32,326 nt of DNA, taken from assembly GCA_017481495.1 (NCBI GenBank), contig JAFUPC010000109.1:1-32326 (forward strand), written 5' to 3'. This document shows, in pieces, positions 24,378 through 32,326 of this stretch (position 1 is its first letter; each line of letters opens with the position of its first letter). The translations under genes were made by a program, and so were the position numbers. Source of the DNA: Clostridia bacterium. GTDB taxonomy: Bacteria > Bacillota > Clostridia > Oscillospirales > CAG-272. The notes beneath the pieces are model-generated. The model searched no databases. It saw only the letters and a list, made by a program, of their open reading frames with translations, and was not told where the DNA came from.

Positions 24378-25453
24378 TATTCACCGAACTGCGCAAGGAT
24401 GGTCTGCGCATAAACGCGGGCAAGGAAGTCACACGGATGGTTGATGTTGTTGCCGGACATATCGCAGAAGCGCTTTTTCGTCATCAGCGCCTTGTGTACG
24501 GAGGTCATCGGCACCAGTGCCGCACGATGTCCGAGTTCTTCGCACAATGCGGCGAGCAGCGGTTCGTGTTCCTCATGATTATAGAAAAACCGCGGGGAGA
24601 GGGCATTCGGCAGAGTGGTGGAGCAGATGAGGAATTCACAGTCGGGATTGAGTGCAAGGGTCTGTGCGACCATTATGCGGATATTGGCAAGAAAATCTTC
24701 TGCCGGAACGCGCTCGGAGGCATCATTCATGCCGAACGCGATGAACATGATGTCCGGCTTTTCATCGGCGAAATCTACGGGAAGACGTTCCGTTCCCCAT
24801 TTCGATACGGTTCCGCCGACCGCATGGTTCACATAGTTGATTTTGGATGTGTATTTTTTCTCCAGCGCCATGCAGACCATCTCCGGGAACATCGGAAGAT
24901 ACGGCGGACGGTCGATGCAGGCAGAGGAATTCGCGCCCGTTGTGATGGAATCGCCGAACCAGCAGAAATTCACGGGTTTTCCGGCGTACAGAAGCGCTTT
25001 GGTACGGGGGAGTGCCTCGTCATCCGCCGTGGGAACAAAGCCCGCCCAGGTGTCTGTGTGGCGGTAAGTGACGATATATTCCCGGCTGTGCATCGTGTCG
25101 CCCTCGCCGAAAAAGATCTTTCCGCCGCCCTCAAACGGGAACGGATACTTGTCCTCTCCCTCACCGACAACATGGTAATCGCTCCACGCAAAACGCTTTA
25201 CAGCACTGCCCGCGGGAATGATCAGACTGCCGTTCCGGAGAACGTAATCGCGCCCCTCAAGAAGCACTGTCTCCCGTGTGGCACTTGTCACCGAGAGAAT
25301 TTCATCCGCACAGTACAGAAGCGGAACAGTCATCGGTACAGTTTCGTCCTCCCCCTCTTTCATCAGCGGGAAGAAGCTTTCTTCATAAACGGTATCGCCC
25401 GCCCAGACAGGTGCAAGCAGGCGATCAAGATCAGACGGAATGTTCTGGAACAT
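24377..25453 (-). CDS. SGNH/GDSL-family hydrolase
   Basis: 358 residues. The N-terminal 150 residues look like a beta-sandwich; the C-terminal part is an SGNH hydrolase with WFGDSITTG (catalytic Ser), VNHAVGGT (block II Gly), FGMNDA (block III Asn) and NNINHPCDF (catalytic His, block V). This two-domain layout is typical of carbohydrate esterases that remove acetyl groups from polysaccharides; the substrate is inferred. No signal peptide. The ATG at 25451-25453 has GAAAGGAA upstream. First gene of the operon behind the promoter at 25489-25517. Confidence 0.88.
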   Translation of the reverse strand: MFQNIPSDLDRLLAPVWAGDTVYEESFFPLMKEGEDETVPMTVPLLYCADEILSVTSATRETVLLEGRDYVLRNGSLIIPAGSAVKRFAWSDYHVVGEGEDKYPFPFEGGGKIFFGEGDTMHSREYIVTYRHTDTWAGFVPTADDEALPRTKALLYAGKPVNFCWFGDSITTGANSSACIDRPPYLPMFPEMVCMALEKKYTSKINYVNHAVGGTVSKWGTERLPVDFADEKPDIMFIAFGMNDASERVPAEDFLANIRIMVAQTLALNPDCEFLICSTTLPNALSPRFFYNHEEHEPLLAALCEELGHRAALVPMTSVHKALMTKKRFCDMSGNNINHPCDFLARVYAQTILAQFGE

Positions 25454-25488
25454 AGGATTTTTTCCTTTCAAAAAATGGTGTTATATAT

Positions 25489-25517
25489 ATGATACTCTGT
25501 TTTTGCGGATTTTTCAA
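25489..25517 (-). promoter_or_regulatory. Promoter of the SGNH-to-MBL operon
   Basis: Minus strand TTGAAA (25512-25517), 17-nt spacer, TATCAT (25489-25494). Confidence 0.75.
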
Positions 25518-25608
25518 GAGGTTTTGAAAAATTTTCCGCATAAATCCGTAAAATTCCGTCCATCCTTGCTTCACCGAACACAAAAAGTTACAGGAAAGGA
25601 ATTCCACA

Positions 25609-26337
25609 ATGAAACTGTTTCCCATCCACCGCCCTAAAACCGATTCCGCCGGCATCCGGTTTTTATTCTGCATCTGCCTCTCGGTTCTGTGTGCCGCAAC
25701 AGTCATCAGCGCTCTGCCGACAAACGGGGAGGAAGCCATCTACGACCGTGTCATCCGTCTCCATGTGCTTGCCAATTCCGACACGGAGGAAGACCAGGCG
25801 CTGAAGCTCCGGGTGCGCGATGCGGTGCTGGACTATCTGGAAAGCGCATCCGTTTCCGCCGGGAATGCAGACGATGCGGAAGCGGCGTACCGTGCGCTGT
25901 TGTGCGGTGTCGAGGAGACAGCGGAAGCGACTGCCGCGTCGCTTGGGTATCCTTACGACTGCCGTGTGACCCTGACCCGCGAGACATATCCTGTCCGGCA
26001 TTATGAGAACATCACACTTCCCGCCGGTACTTATCGTTCCCTGCGCGTGCAGATCGGAGAGGCGGCCGGGCAGAACTGGTGGTGCGTGCTGTTTCCGCCG
26101 CTCTGCCTGTCCCTTGCGGCCGATGCGGTGCAGTATGAAGAACCCGCGCTTCCCGCCGCGGTCTGGGAAGATGATTCCGGTACAGAAACAAACGAACCCG
26201 CGACAAACGAAGACACGCTTCTTGCCGCGGGATTTACGCCATATGAAGTTTCTCTGATCTCCGGCGACAGCATAAACGTGAAAACTGTCGTGAAGTTCCG
26301 GATCGTGGAATTTTTCCGCACGTTATTCAGAAATTAA
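25609..26337 (+). CDS. spoIIR: Stage II sporulation protein R
   Basis: Signal protein made in the forespore that triggers SpoIIGA to process pro-sigma-E in the mother cell. 242 residues: an N-terminal membrane/signal segment (about 16-36), then the hallmark IRLHVLANSDTEEDQALKLR, VRDAVLDYLES and NWWCVLFPPLC. The ATG at 25609 has AAAGGA upstream. No sigma-F promoter was clear to me by eye. Its TAA overlaps the convergent stop at 26334. It is the best direct sign of sporulation in the window. Confidence 0.95.
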   Translation: MKLFPIHRPKTDSAGIRFLFCICLSVLCAATVISALPTNGEEAIYDRVIRLHVLANSDTEEDQALKLRVRDAVLDYLESASVSAGNADDAEAAYRALLCGVEETAEATAASLGYPYDCRVTLTRETYPVRHYENITLPAGTYRSLRVQIGEAAGQNWWCVLFPPLCLSLAADAVQYEEPALPAAVWEDDSGTETNEPATNEDTLLAAGFTPYEVSLISGDSINVKTVVKFRIVEFFRTLFRN

Positions 26338-26798
26338 GAGTTGTATTCAAGATAATACAGTTCTCTTGCATCCGTATCATACACGGCAACGGTGAAATTA
26401 TACAACGTGCATCCGGCAGGACTTCTGTCCCGGAAATACCAGAATCCGTTTTCCGTATTCGCAATCCCCGAAAACACCTCCGCCAGACCACGTGTCTCCA
26501 TAACCGCCGCCATGGTTTCGTCGGATGCGGAAAGGTCGCCCGAAAACGGTGTCCAGTCATCGGTTTTCATGCGGAAATCCGTGATGTTGTCAAGATGCAT
26601 ATAGGTATTGCTGTCCCGCCCGTCGGTTCTTTCGTACCGCACAACCTCGCAGGAATCGATGGTGATGCCCAGTTCCCGTTTTTCCCGCCGGATAGGACGG
26701 TTGCCAAGATATAACGAAAACAGCATAAACCAAAGTGCCAACGCAAAGAGTAACCACGGACGGTATTTATGCAGATCCGTTTTCACTGCGGCGTTCAT
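26334..26798 (-). CDS. Small single-span membrane protein, unknown
   Basis: 154 residues: a short cytoplasmic N-terminus, one membrane helix near 17-36 (LLFALALWFMLFSLYLG), then an extracellular domain with TYMHLDNITDF and GFWYFRDRSPAG. I do not recognise the family. Its ATG overlaps the end of the Rpn-like fragment by 4 nt (ATGA) and GGAGGTT lies upstream. Confidence 0.65.
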   Translation of the reverse strand: MNAAVKTDLHKYRPWLLFALALWFMLFSLYLGNRPIRREKRELGITIDSCEVVRYERTDGRDSNTYMHLDNITDFRMKTDDWTPFSGDLSASDETMAAVMETRGLAEVFSGIANTENGFWYFRDRSPAGCTLYNFTVAVYDTDARELYYLEYNS

Positions 26799-27088
26799 TC
26801 CTGAACCTCCAGCCGGTTTTCTTCTGCGATCTTCCGGATCTGCTCCTCCGGCAGCTCGGAAATTTCCGCAATCATGGAAAGCGAAAGTCCTTTTTTCAGC
26901 ATATTGACAGCCACACGGATGCCTTTGTTTTCTTCGCCTTTCGTTTTGCCTTGTGCCAGACCTTCTGTCATGGCACTGTTCCATCCGCTGTTCCACGCAC
27001 GTTCCCAGACGCCTTCGCTCAGATTACACATATTGGATACCCCGCTTTCTAATGGTTTTGTCATCGGAATCCGGTATTCTACGGACAA
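26795..27088 (-). pseudogene. C-terminal remnant of an Rpn/PD-(D/E)XK transposase-like protein
   Basis: About 97 residues (TTG head at 27086-27088; the frame stays open to about 27130). RIPMTKPLESGVSNMCNLSEG, QGKTKGEENKGIRVAVNMLK and ISELPEEQIRKIAEEN form the conserved tail of Rpn-type recombination-promoting proteins. The nuclease domain that should precede it is absent, and the head has no good ribosome binding site. Probably a decayed gene, although a good promoter (27142-27170) still faces it and the next gene overlaps it by 4 nt. Confidence 0.6.
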
Positions 27089-27141
27089 GATCTGCTTTTT
27101 GTCGTTTCCCGTGATCTGCTCCGATAATTGTTTACAGTTTC

Positions 27142-27170
27142 ATTATACCATATCTTTTCGCCGATATCAA
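27142..27170 (-). promoter_or_regulatory. Promoter facing the Rpn-like remnant
   Basis: Minus strand TTGATA (27165-27170), 17-nt spacer ending ATGG, TATAAT (27142-27147). It lies about 35 nt downstream of the mreB-like stop and would drive the remnant and the small membrane protein. Confidence 0.75.
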
Positions 27171-27203
27171 GTACAATCTGTGAATTTTTTTCGGCGCTTC
27201 CTG

Positions 27204-28253
27204 TCATCCATTCCGGGCGTTCCGCTTCTGCTGTCTGGCACCGACACCCTGCGTTCCGTCCTGCATTTCCGCAAGATTTCCGAGTGCCCGTCCGATGCCG
27301 TTGGCAACACACTGCCGGGGATTTTCCGCGATGCGGCAGCGCAAACCCGTGGTCTTTGCCATACGCCGGTCGGTTCCAAAAACAAGGGACGCACCGCCCG
27401 TGAACAGAATGCCCTGTGCGGCAATGTCGCCGAGCAGCTCGGTCGGGATCTTCTCCACCACCTTGCACACCGCATCTTCGATCTGTCCGGCGGCTTCGTC
27501 AAGTGCATCCGCAATTTCGCGGCTTGTCACCGTCACACCCTTGGGCAGTCCCGTGACCAAACACCGTCCGCGCACCTCCATTGTGCGCTCGTTTGCATTA
27601 TCTTTTTCGTCCCCGTTCCAGATGCTTCCGATACGGAGCTTCACTTCCTCCGCCGTGCGGTCGCCGATATACAGATTGTGCTTTCTGCGCATATACCGGA
27701 TAATGGCATCATCGTACTTGTCCCCGCCGACCTTGATGGAATCGGACACGACGATGCCGCCCATCGAGATGACCGCGATGTCCGTAGTCCCGCCACCAAT
27801 GTCCACAACCATACATCCCCGCGGCGCATCAATATCGATACCGACACCCATCGCCGCCGCGATCGGTTCTTCCAGAAGATACGTCTTCGATGCACCTGCC
27901 TGCGTTGCCGCATCCACGAGCGCACGCTCCTCCACCTCCGTGATACCGGACGGCACACAGATGACCAGGCGCGGCCGATAGGTCATCGCACCGCCTGCAC
28001 GCCGCAGAAAATACTGCAGCATTTTCAGTGTCATGTCATACTGGGAAATGACACCGTCCCGCATCGGACGGACAGTGGAAATATGCGGCGGCGTGCGCCC
28101 GATCATCGCTTCCGCTTCCCGGCCGATCTTCCGTATCGCACCGGTTTCCGTATCCAGCGCCACAACGGACGGCTCGTCAAGGATGATGCCCTTTCCTTTC
28201 AGATAAATCAGAACCGATGAGGTTCCGAGATCAATGCCGATGTCTCTTGCCAT
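27204..28253 (-). CDS. mreB: MreB/Mbl-family cell-shape actin homologue
   Basis: Forms membrane-associated filaments that guide wall synthesis. 349 residues with the actin-fold loops IGIDLGTSSVLIY (phosphate 1), VVDIGGGTTDIAVIS (phosphate 2) and ILFTGGASLVFG, plus LLEEPIAAAMGVG. The C-terminal tail (after NGIGRALGN) is unusually polar. Which paralogue (MreB, Mbl or MreBH) cannot be told. The ATG at 28251-28253 has AAAGGA upstream; a dyad lies just ahead. Confidence 0.93.
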   Translation of the reverse strand: MARDIGIDLGTSSVLIYLKGKGIILDEPSVVALDTETGAIRKIGREAEAMIGRTPPHISTVRPMRDGVISQYDMTLKMLQYFLRRAGGAMTYRPRLVICVPSGITEVEERALVDAATQAGASKTYLLEEPIAAAMGVGIDIDAPRGCMVVDIGGGTTDIAVISMGGIVVSDSIKVGGDKYDDAIIRYMRRKHNLYIGDRTAEEVKLRIGSIWNGDEKDNANERTMEVRGRCLVTGLPKGVTVTSREIADALDEAAGQIEDAVCKVVEKIPTELLGDIAAQGILFTGGASLVFGTDRRMAKTTGLRCRIAENPRQCVANGIGRALGNLAEMQDGTQGVGARQQKRNARNG

Positions 28254-28267
28254 CGTAATATCCTTTC

Positions 28268-28284
28268 TGTAAAAGTATTTTACA
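28268..28284 (-). promoter_or_regulatory. Perfect dyad upstream of the mreB-like gene
   Basis: TGTAAAA-GTA-TTTTACA, 7-bp arms, 4 nt upstream of the mreB ribosome binding site and in the gap after the comF stop. Possible operator or small hairpin. Confidence 0.35.
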
Positions 28285-28314
28285 ACCGACTACCTTCTGA
28301 CCTGCTGGAATCCG

Positions 28315-29121
28315 TTATGACCGATCTGTTTTTGCCGCCGTCAGGCACACGCAGACTGCCGCGCCCGCATCGAGCAGCATTCCGGCACAGGCTGTCACGG
28401 TCGCGCCGGTCGTCAGTATATCGTCCACCAGAAGCACCCGTTTTCCGCGCAGCTCCGTCCCCGGTTTCAGGCGATAGCTTTTCTGTGCATTCTCCCGCCG
28501 TCCGGCAGTATCCAGAGTTTTCTGCGCGGTATTGCGGCCTCGGATGCGGACAAAGCACCGTCTGACCGGGATCCCCGTCAAGCGGGACAAAGTCCGCGCC
28601 AGTTCCTCTGCCTGGTCAAACCCATTCTCCGCCGCGGCGTGCCGGCTTCTCGGCGTATAGGTAAATAACCAATCCGCACGCGATCCGTTGATCGCAGGTG
28701 CTCCCGTTTCCGTATTTTCGTTTACCGCACATTCACACAGCGGTGCCATCTGGGATGCAAGGAACGCAAGTGCATCCGCATCCCGCTTCGTTTTCAGCCG
28801 CAAAAGGATCCGTGCCGCCGGTGAGTTCCGCTTCCCCGGCCGATACGGAAGCAGATGATAGAACCGCAGACGCGCACCGTCAAGCTCCGACAGCGCATCG
28901 GCTCCCGCCGATTTTGGCGCACAGCGGCACCGCATGGCGATTTCCCCGCAGGATGTACATACCGCCGCAAGCTCCGCCCGCCATGCCGCGCGGCATTCCG
29001 GACACAAAGGCGACATCTGGGTCAGTTCCGGCTTCAGCTCCGCACACAAAGCACACCGCCGCGGAAAGAACAGATGCCGCAGTCCGTCGGAAAGCATATC
29101 CATAACTGTATCAATTCTCAT
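28315..29121 (-). CDS. ComF-family phosphoribosyltransferase-like protein
   Basis: About 268 residues. An N-terminal double zinc ribbon (CALC, CPEC, CTSC, CRC) precedes a phosphoribosyltransferase fold with LVDDILTTGATVTACA, as in ComFC, the cytosolic competence/DNA-repair protein. The start is uncertain: I use the ATG at 29119-29121, which overlaps recD2 by 11 nt; several Met codons lie near and no ribosome binding site stands out. Neighbour to RecD2, fitting a DNA uptake or repair context. Confidence 0.88.
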   Translation of the reverse strand: MRIDTVMDMLSDGLRHLFFPRRCALCAELKPELTQMSPLCPECRAAWRAELAAVCTSCGEIAMRCRCAPKSAGADALSELDGARLRFYHLLPYRPGKRNSPAARILLRLKTKRDADALAFLASQMAPLCECAVNENTETGAPAINGSRADWLFTYTPRSRHAAAENGFDQAEELARTLSRLTGIPVRRCFVRIRGRNTAQKTLDTAGRRENAQKSYRLKPGTELRGKRVLLVDDILTTGATVTACAGMLLDAGAAVCVCLTAAKTDRS

Positions 29122-31384
29122 GACCGTCCGCATTCCAGCTATTTTCACTGTAATCCTTCAGAAAATACGGCAGTCCCGTGTACCGCTTGGTCTGGCGGTT
29201 GTTCGCGATCATTTTATAGACCGTTTCCTCATCTCCGACCATGATGACCATCCGCGATGCCCGCGTCACAGCGGTATACAGCAGATTGCGTGTCAGAAGC
29301 TTCATCGTGTATTTGTATACCGGCAGGATGACAACCGGATATTCCGAACCCTGGCTCTTGTGTACCGTCACGGCATAAGCGTGTTCCAGCTCGTCCAGCA
29401 TCGTGAAATCGTAGGTCACATGGCGGTCGTCGAAATTGATGCGCATCGTTTCTTCCATCAGATTGATACGTTCAATGATGCCGATGTCGCCATTGAAAAT
29501 ACCGATGCCGTCCTGTGTGCGCCCCATGACTTCCCTTTCCCACGGAATGTCGTAATTGTTCTTGATCTGCATGACCTTGTCGCCCTCGCGGAACACGATG
29601 TCACGCATTTTCTTTTCCTTTTTATCGGGTGCGGGCGGATTCAGAATCGCCTGTAAGCGGACATTGAGCAACTCTGTCCCGGCTTCCCCTTTTCTGGACG
29701 GGGTAATGACCTGAATCTCGTCCCGGATCTGTTCCCCGTAGGAACGCGGCAGGCGCACGGCACACAGCTGTGCCACCGTTTCCGCCGTCTGTACCTCGTC
29801 CGCGCGCGGCATGAAGAAGAAGTCCCGCGTTTTCGTTTTCAGGTCGGGCATCTCACCGTGGTTGATGGCGTGGGCGTTGGTGATGATGAGACTTTCCTGC
29901 GCCTGCCGGAAGATTTCCGTCAGCTGTACCGTGGAAAAACGGTCGGAGGCGATCAGGTCATTCAATACATATCCCGCACCGACCGGCGGCAGCTGATCTG
30001 CGTCGCCGATGAGAATCAGACGGGCACCGGGATGAATGGCTTTCAGAAGCGCCTGCATCAGCATGATGTCGATCATGGATGCTTCGTCGATGATGATGAT
30101 GTCCTCATCCAGGAGATTGTTCGCATCCCGCCGGAAGCGCGGTTCGATGTCGTCGGCATATTCCATTTCCAGAAGCCGGTGAATGGTCTTCGCTTCCACC
30201 TGCGTGGCTTCGGACATCCGTTTTGCGGCACGGCCGGTCGGTGCGGCAAGCGCGATCTTCAGTCCCATATCGTCGAAAATGCGCATCACCGCTTTGATGA
30301 CAGTCGTTTTACCGGTACCGGGGCCGCCAGTCAGGATCATTACACCGCTGTCGAGTGCCATTTCAATGGCACGCCGCTGTAATTTTGCGTACTCGATCTG
30401 CTCCTCCGACTCGATTTTCATGATCCACCGGTAAATGTCTGCGGCGGCGGAACGCTCACAGGTCTTGTCAAGCAGGTCCATCTTGCGGCAGACATAGGTC
30501 TCCGCTTCAAAATATTCTTTCAGATAGATGCACCGTCTTCCGCCGTGCTTGACACAGACCGCTTTTCCGTCGGTCAGCATCTGTTCCAGCGCATCCTCGG
30601 CATCGTAGGTCTCAATGCCCAGCATCTGTACAACGCCGGGAATCAGCTTGTCCTCCGGCAGAAAAACGTGTCCGTTCTGGAATGCGTTGTAGGTACAGAG
30701 ATAACGGATGCCCGCCATCACGCGGAAGCGCGCGTTCTTCTTTGTGCCAAGCTCCCGCGCGATGTTGTCCGCCTTTTCAAAACTGATACCGTAGATCTCC
30801 TCGCAGAGCAGATATGGATTCTCCTTGATGACATCCACCGCCGACCCGCCCCAGCGGTTGTAGACACGGACGGCAGTCGTCGGGCCGAAATAGTTCTGGC
30901 AGAACATCATGACCGAACGGATGCCGAACTGCTCCTTGAAATTCGCCGAAATTTCCACGGCTTTTTTCTCGGAAATGCCCTGAATCTGGGAGAGCCATTC
31001 CGGATGGTTTTCGAGAACGTCAAAGGTATCCTCCCCGAACGCCTCGACGATCAGCTTTGCAGTCTTGGGGCCGATGCCCTTGACTGTGCGGGAGGATAAG
31101 TATTTGAGGATGGTGGAGGTTGTCGCCGGAAGCTGTTTTTCAAAGTACGAGACCTTGAACTGCCGCCCGAAATTCGGGTGAACCGTCCACTCACCGAGTG
31201 CTTTCACCGATTCCCCGACGCTGACATACGGCATCGTGCCGACAATGGTGATGTATTCCTCATCCGACAGCGACAGCTCGCAGATGGCGTAGCCGTTCGC
31301 ATCGTTTTTGTAGATGACACGTTCCACAACACCTTCCAGCTCCAAAAGGTCTTTTTCTTCTTTTCCGTCCGGAGTCCGCATCAT
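29111..31384 (-). CDS. recD2: RecD2 family ATP-dependent 5'-3' DNA helicase
   Basis: 757 residues, the usual RecD2 length. An N-terminal OB/HhH part (VKGIGPKTAKLIVEAFG) leads to Walker A GGPGTGKT (353-360), DEDIIIIDEASMID, GDADQLPPVG, TEIFRQA, and the C-terminal VHKSQGSEYPVVILP and YTAVTRAS motifs of superfamily 1B. It acts in DNA repair without RecBC. The ATG at 31382-31384 has GGGAGGGGGG upstream. Confidence 0.96.
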   Translation of the reverse strand: MMRTPDGKEEKDLLELEGVVERVIYKNDANGYAICELSLSDEEYITIVGTMPYVSVGESVKALGEWTVHPNFGRQFKVSYFEKQLPATTSTILKYLSSRTVKGIGPKTAKLIVEAFGEDTFDVLENHPEWLSQIQGISEKKAVEISANFKEQFGIRSVMMFCQNYFGPTTAVRVYNRWGGSAVDVIKENPYLLCEEIYGISFEKADNIARELGTKKNARFRVMAGIRYLCTYNAFQNGHVFLPEDKLIPGVVQMLGIETYDAEDALEQMLTDGKAVCVKHGGRRCIYLKEYFEAETYVCRKMDLLDKTCERSAAADIYRWIMKIESEEQIEYAKLQRRAIEMALDSGVMILTGGPGTGKTTVIKAVMRIFDDMGLKIALAAPTGRAAKRMSEATQVEAKTIHRLLEMEYADDIEPRFRRDANNLLDEDIIIIDEASMIDIMLMQALLKAIHPGARLILIGDADQLPPVGAGYVLNDLIASDRFSTVQLTEIFRQAQESLIITNAHAINHGEMPDLKTKTRDFFFMPRADEVQTAETVAQLCAVRLPRSYGEQIRDEIQVITPSRKGEAGTELLNVRLQAILNPPAPDKKEKKMRDIVFREGDKVMQIKNNYDIPWEREVMGRTQDGIGIFNGDIGIIERINLMEETMRINFDDRHVTYDFTMLDELEHAYAVTVHKSQGSEYPVVILPVYKYTMKLLTRNLLYTAVTRASRMVIMVGDEETVYKMIANNRQTKRYTGLPYFLKDYSENSWNADGHEN

Positions 31385-31438
31385 CGAGACCCCCCTCCCT
31401 TTTCCGTCCTGCGAAAGCAGGCTTCCTGATTTTTGTAT

Positions 31439-31552
31439 TCACGGTTTCCTCCCGCCGCCATACCACAGCCGACGGAAGATACAGTATCCGATCCAGACCG
31501 TGAACGCGGAACCCATAGCACCGAAAAACTCAAAAACAACCCGGACCGACAT
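31439..31552 (-). CDS. Possible 37-residue membrane peptide
   Basis: ATG at 31550-31552 with GGGGAG 9 nt upstream; 37 residues with one hydrophobic helix (SAFTVWIGYCIF) and a basic tail (RRLWYGGGRKP). It lies between metK and recD2, ending 54 nt before recD2. No family is recognised. A different reading frame gives a 79-codon open frame across the same DNA with a poor start; this one has the better start site and a membrane-like sequence. It could be coincidental. Confidence 0.35.
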   Translation of the reverse strand: MSVRVVFEFFGAMGSAFTVWIGYCIFRRLWYGGGRKP

Positions 31553-31650
31553 CCCGTACCACTCCCCAACATTGTTCTGGAACAGTAGCAGTATATGTCA
31601 TTCCGGGTCATCTTGTTCATCTGACGTTTCTTCTCAAAATACGGATGCTT

Positions 31651-32326
<676 letters not shown>

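Noticed and set aside
31381..31620. 79-codon minus-strand frame upstream of recD2
   Set aside because: Poor start and low-complexity composition; the 37-codon frame in another phase has a better start site.

Overview
The window looks like chromosomal DNA of a spore-forming, GC-rich gut-type Clostridia (Oscillospiraceae/Ruminococcaceae-like). The grounds are the hrcA-grpE-dnaK order with a CIRCE operator, a SpoIIR homologue, strong AGGAGG-type ribosome binding sites, vegetative promoters of the TTGACA-N17-TATAAT type, and Clostridia-style families (RecD2, ComF, XRE-plus-membrane proteins). The taxon is inferred from gene content only. Most genes lie on the minus strand in short operons; both ends cut a gene (dnaK on the left, metK on the right).

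Layout. 1-2881: minus-strand heat-shock operon hrcA-grpE-dnaK with its promoter and CIRCE. 3049-3381: remnant of an orotate phosphoribosyltransferase-like gene. 3445-7483: GH51 arabinofuranosidase divergent from a clan GH-A glycosidase and a small membrane protein; the two glycosidases are driven by physically overlapping promoters. 7491-7537: two-way terminator. 7586-11069: TPP riboswitch operon thiM-thiE-GNAT-AAC(3)-like. 11245-12405: lone tyrosine recombinase. 12383-15280: operon of an AlkD-like protein and two uncharacterised proteins (resembling the DUF6323/DUF6179 pair) with an interleaved-dyad RNA/DNA structure between the last two. 15325-15410: a consensus promoter running straight into a terminator hairpin. 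15447-16511: XRE regulator with membrane segments.

16655-19447 is the most interesting part: a four-gene minus-strand operon encoding a PqqD-like peptide-recognition protein, a short Cys-containing precursor-like peptide, an HprK-like kinase and a radical SAM/SPASM enzyme. It looks like a RiPP (ribosomally made, modified peptide) locus. The predicted leader has the GC content of the chromosome, while the predicted core is strikingly AT-rich.

19538-21516: M50 (SpoIVFB-like) protease and an AI-2E/YtvI-type membrane protein, translationally coupled. 21713-25517: five-gene operon SGNH hydrolase, SDR, DUF6886-like, chloramphenicol-phosphotransferase-like kinase, MBL hydrolase, with an 18-bp tandem repeat at the SDR start. 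25609-26337: spoIIR. 26334-27170: small membrane protein plus the tail of an Rpn/PD-(D/E)XK transposase-like gene. 27204-32326: metK, a possible 37-residue membrane peptide, recD2, comF and an MreB homologue.
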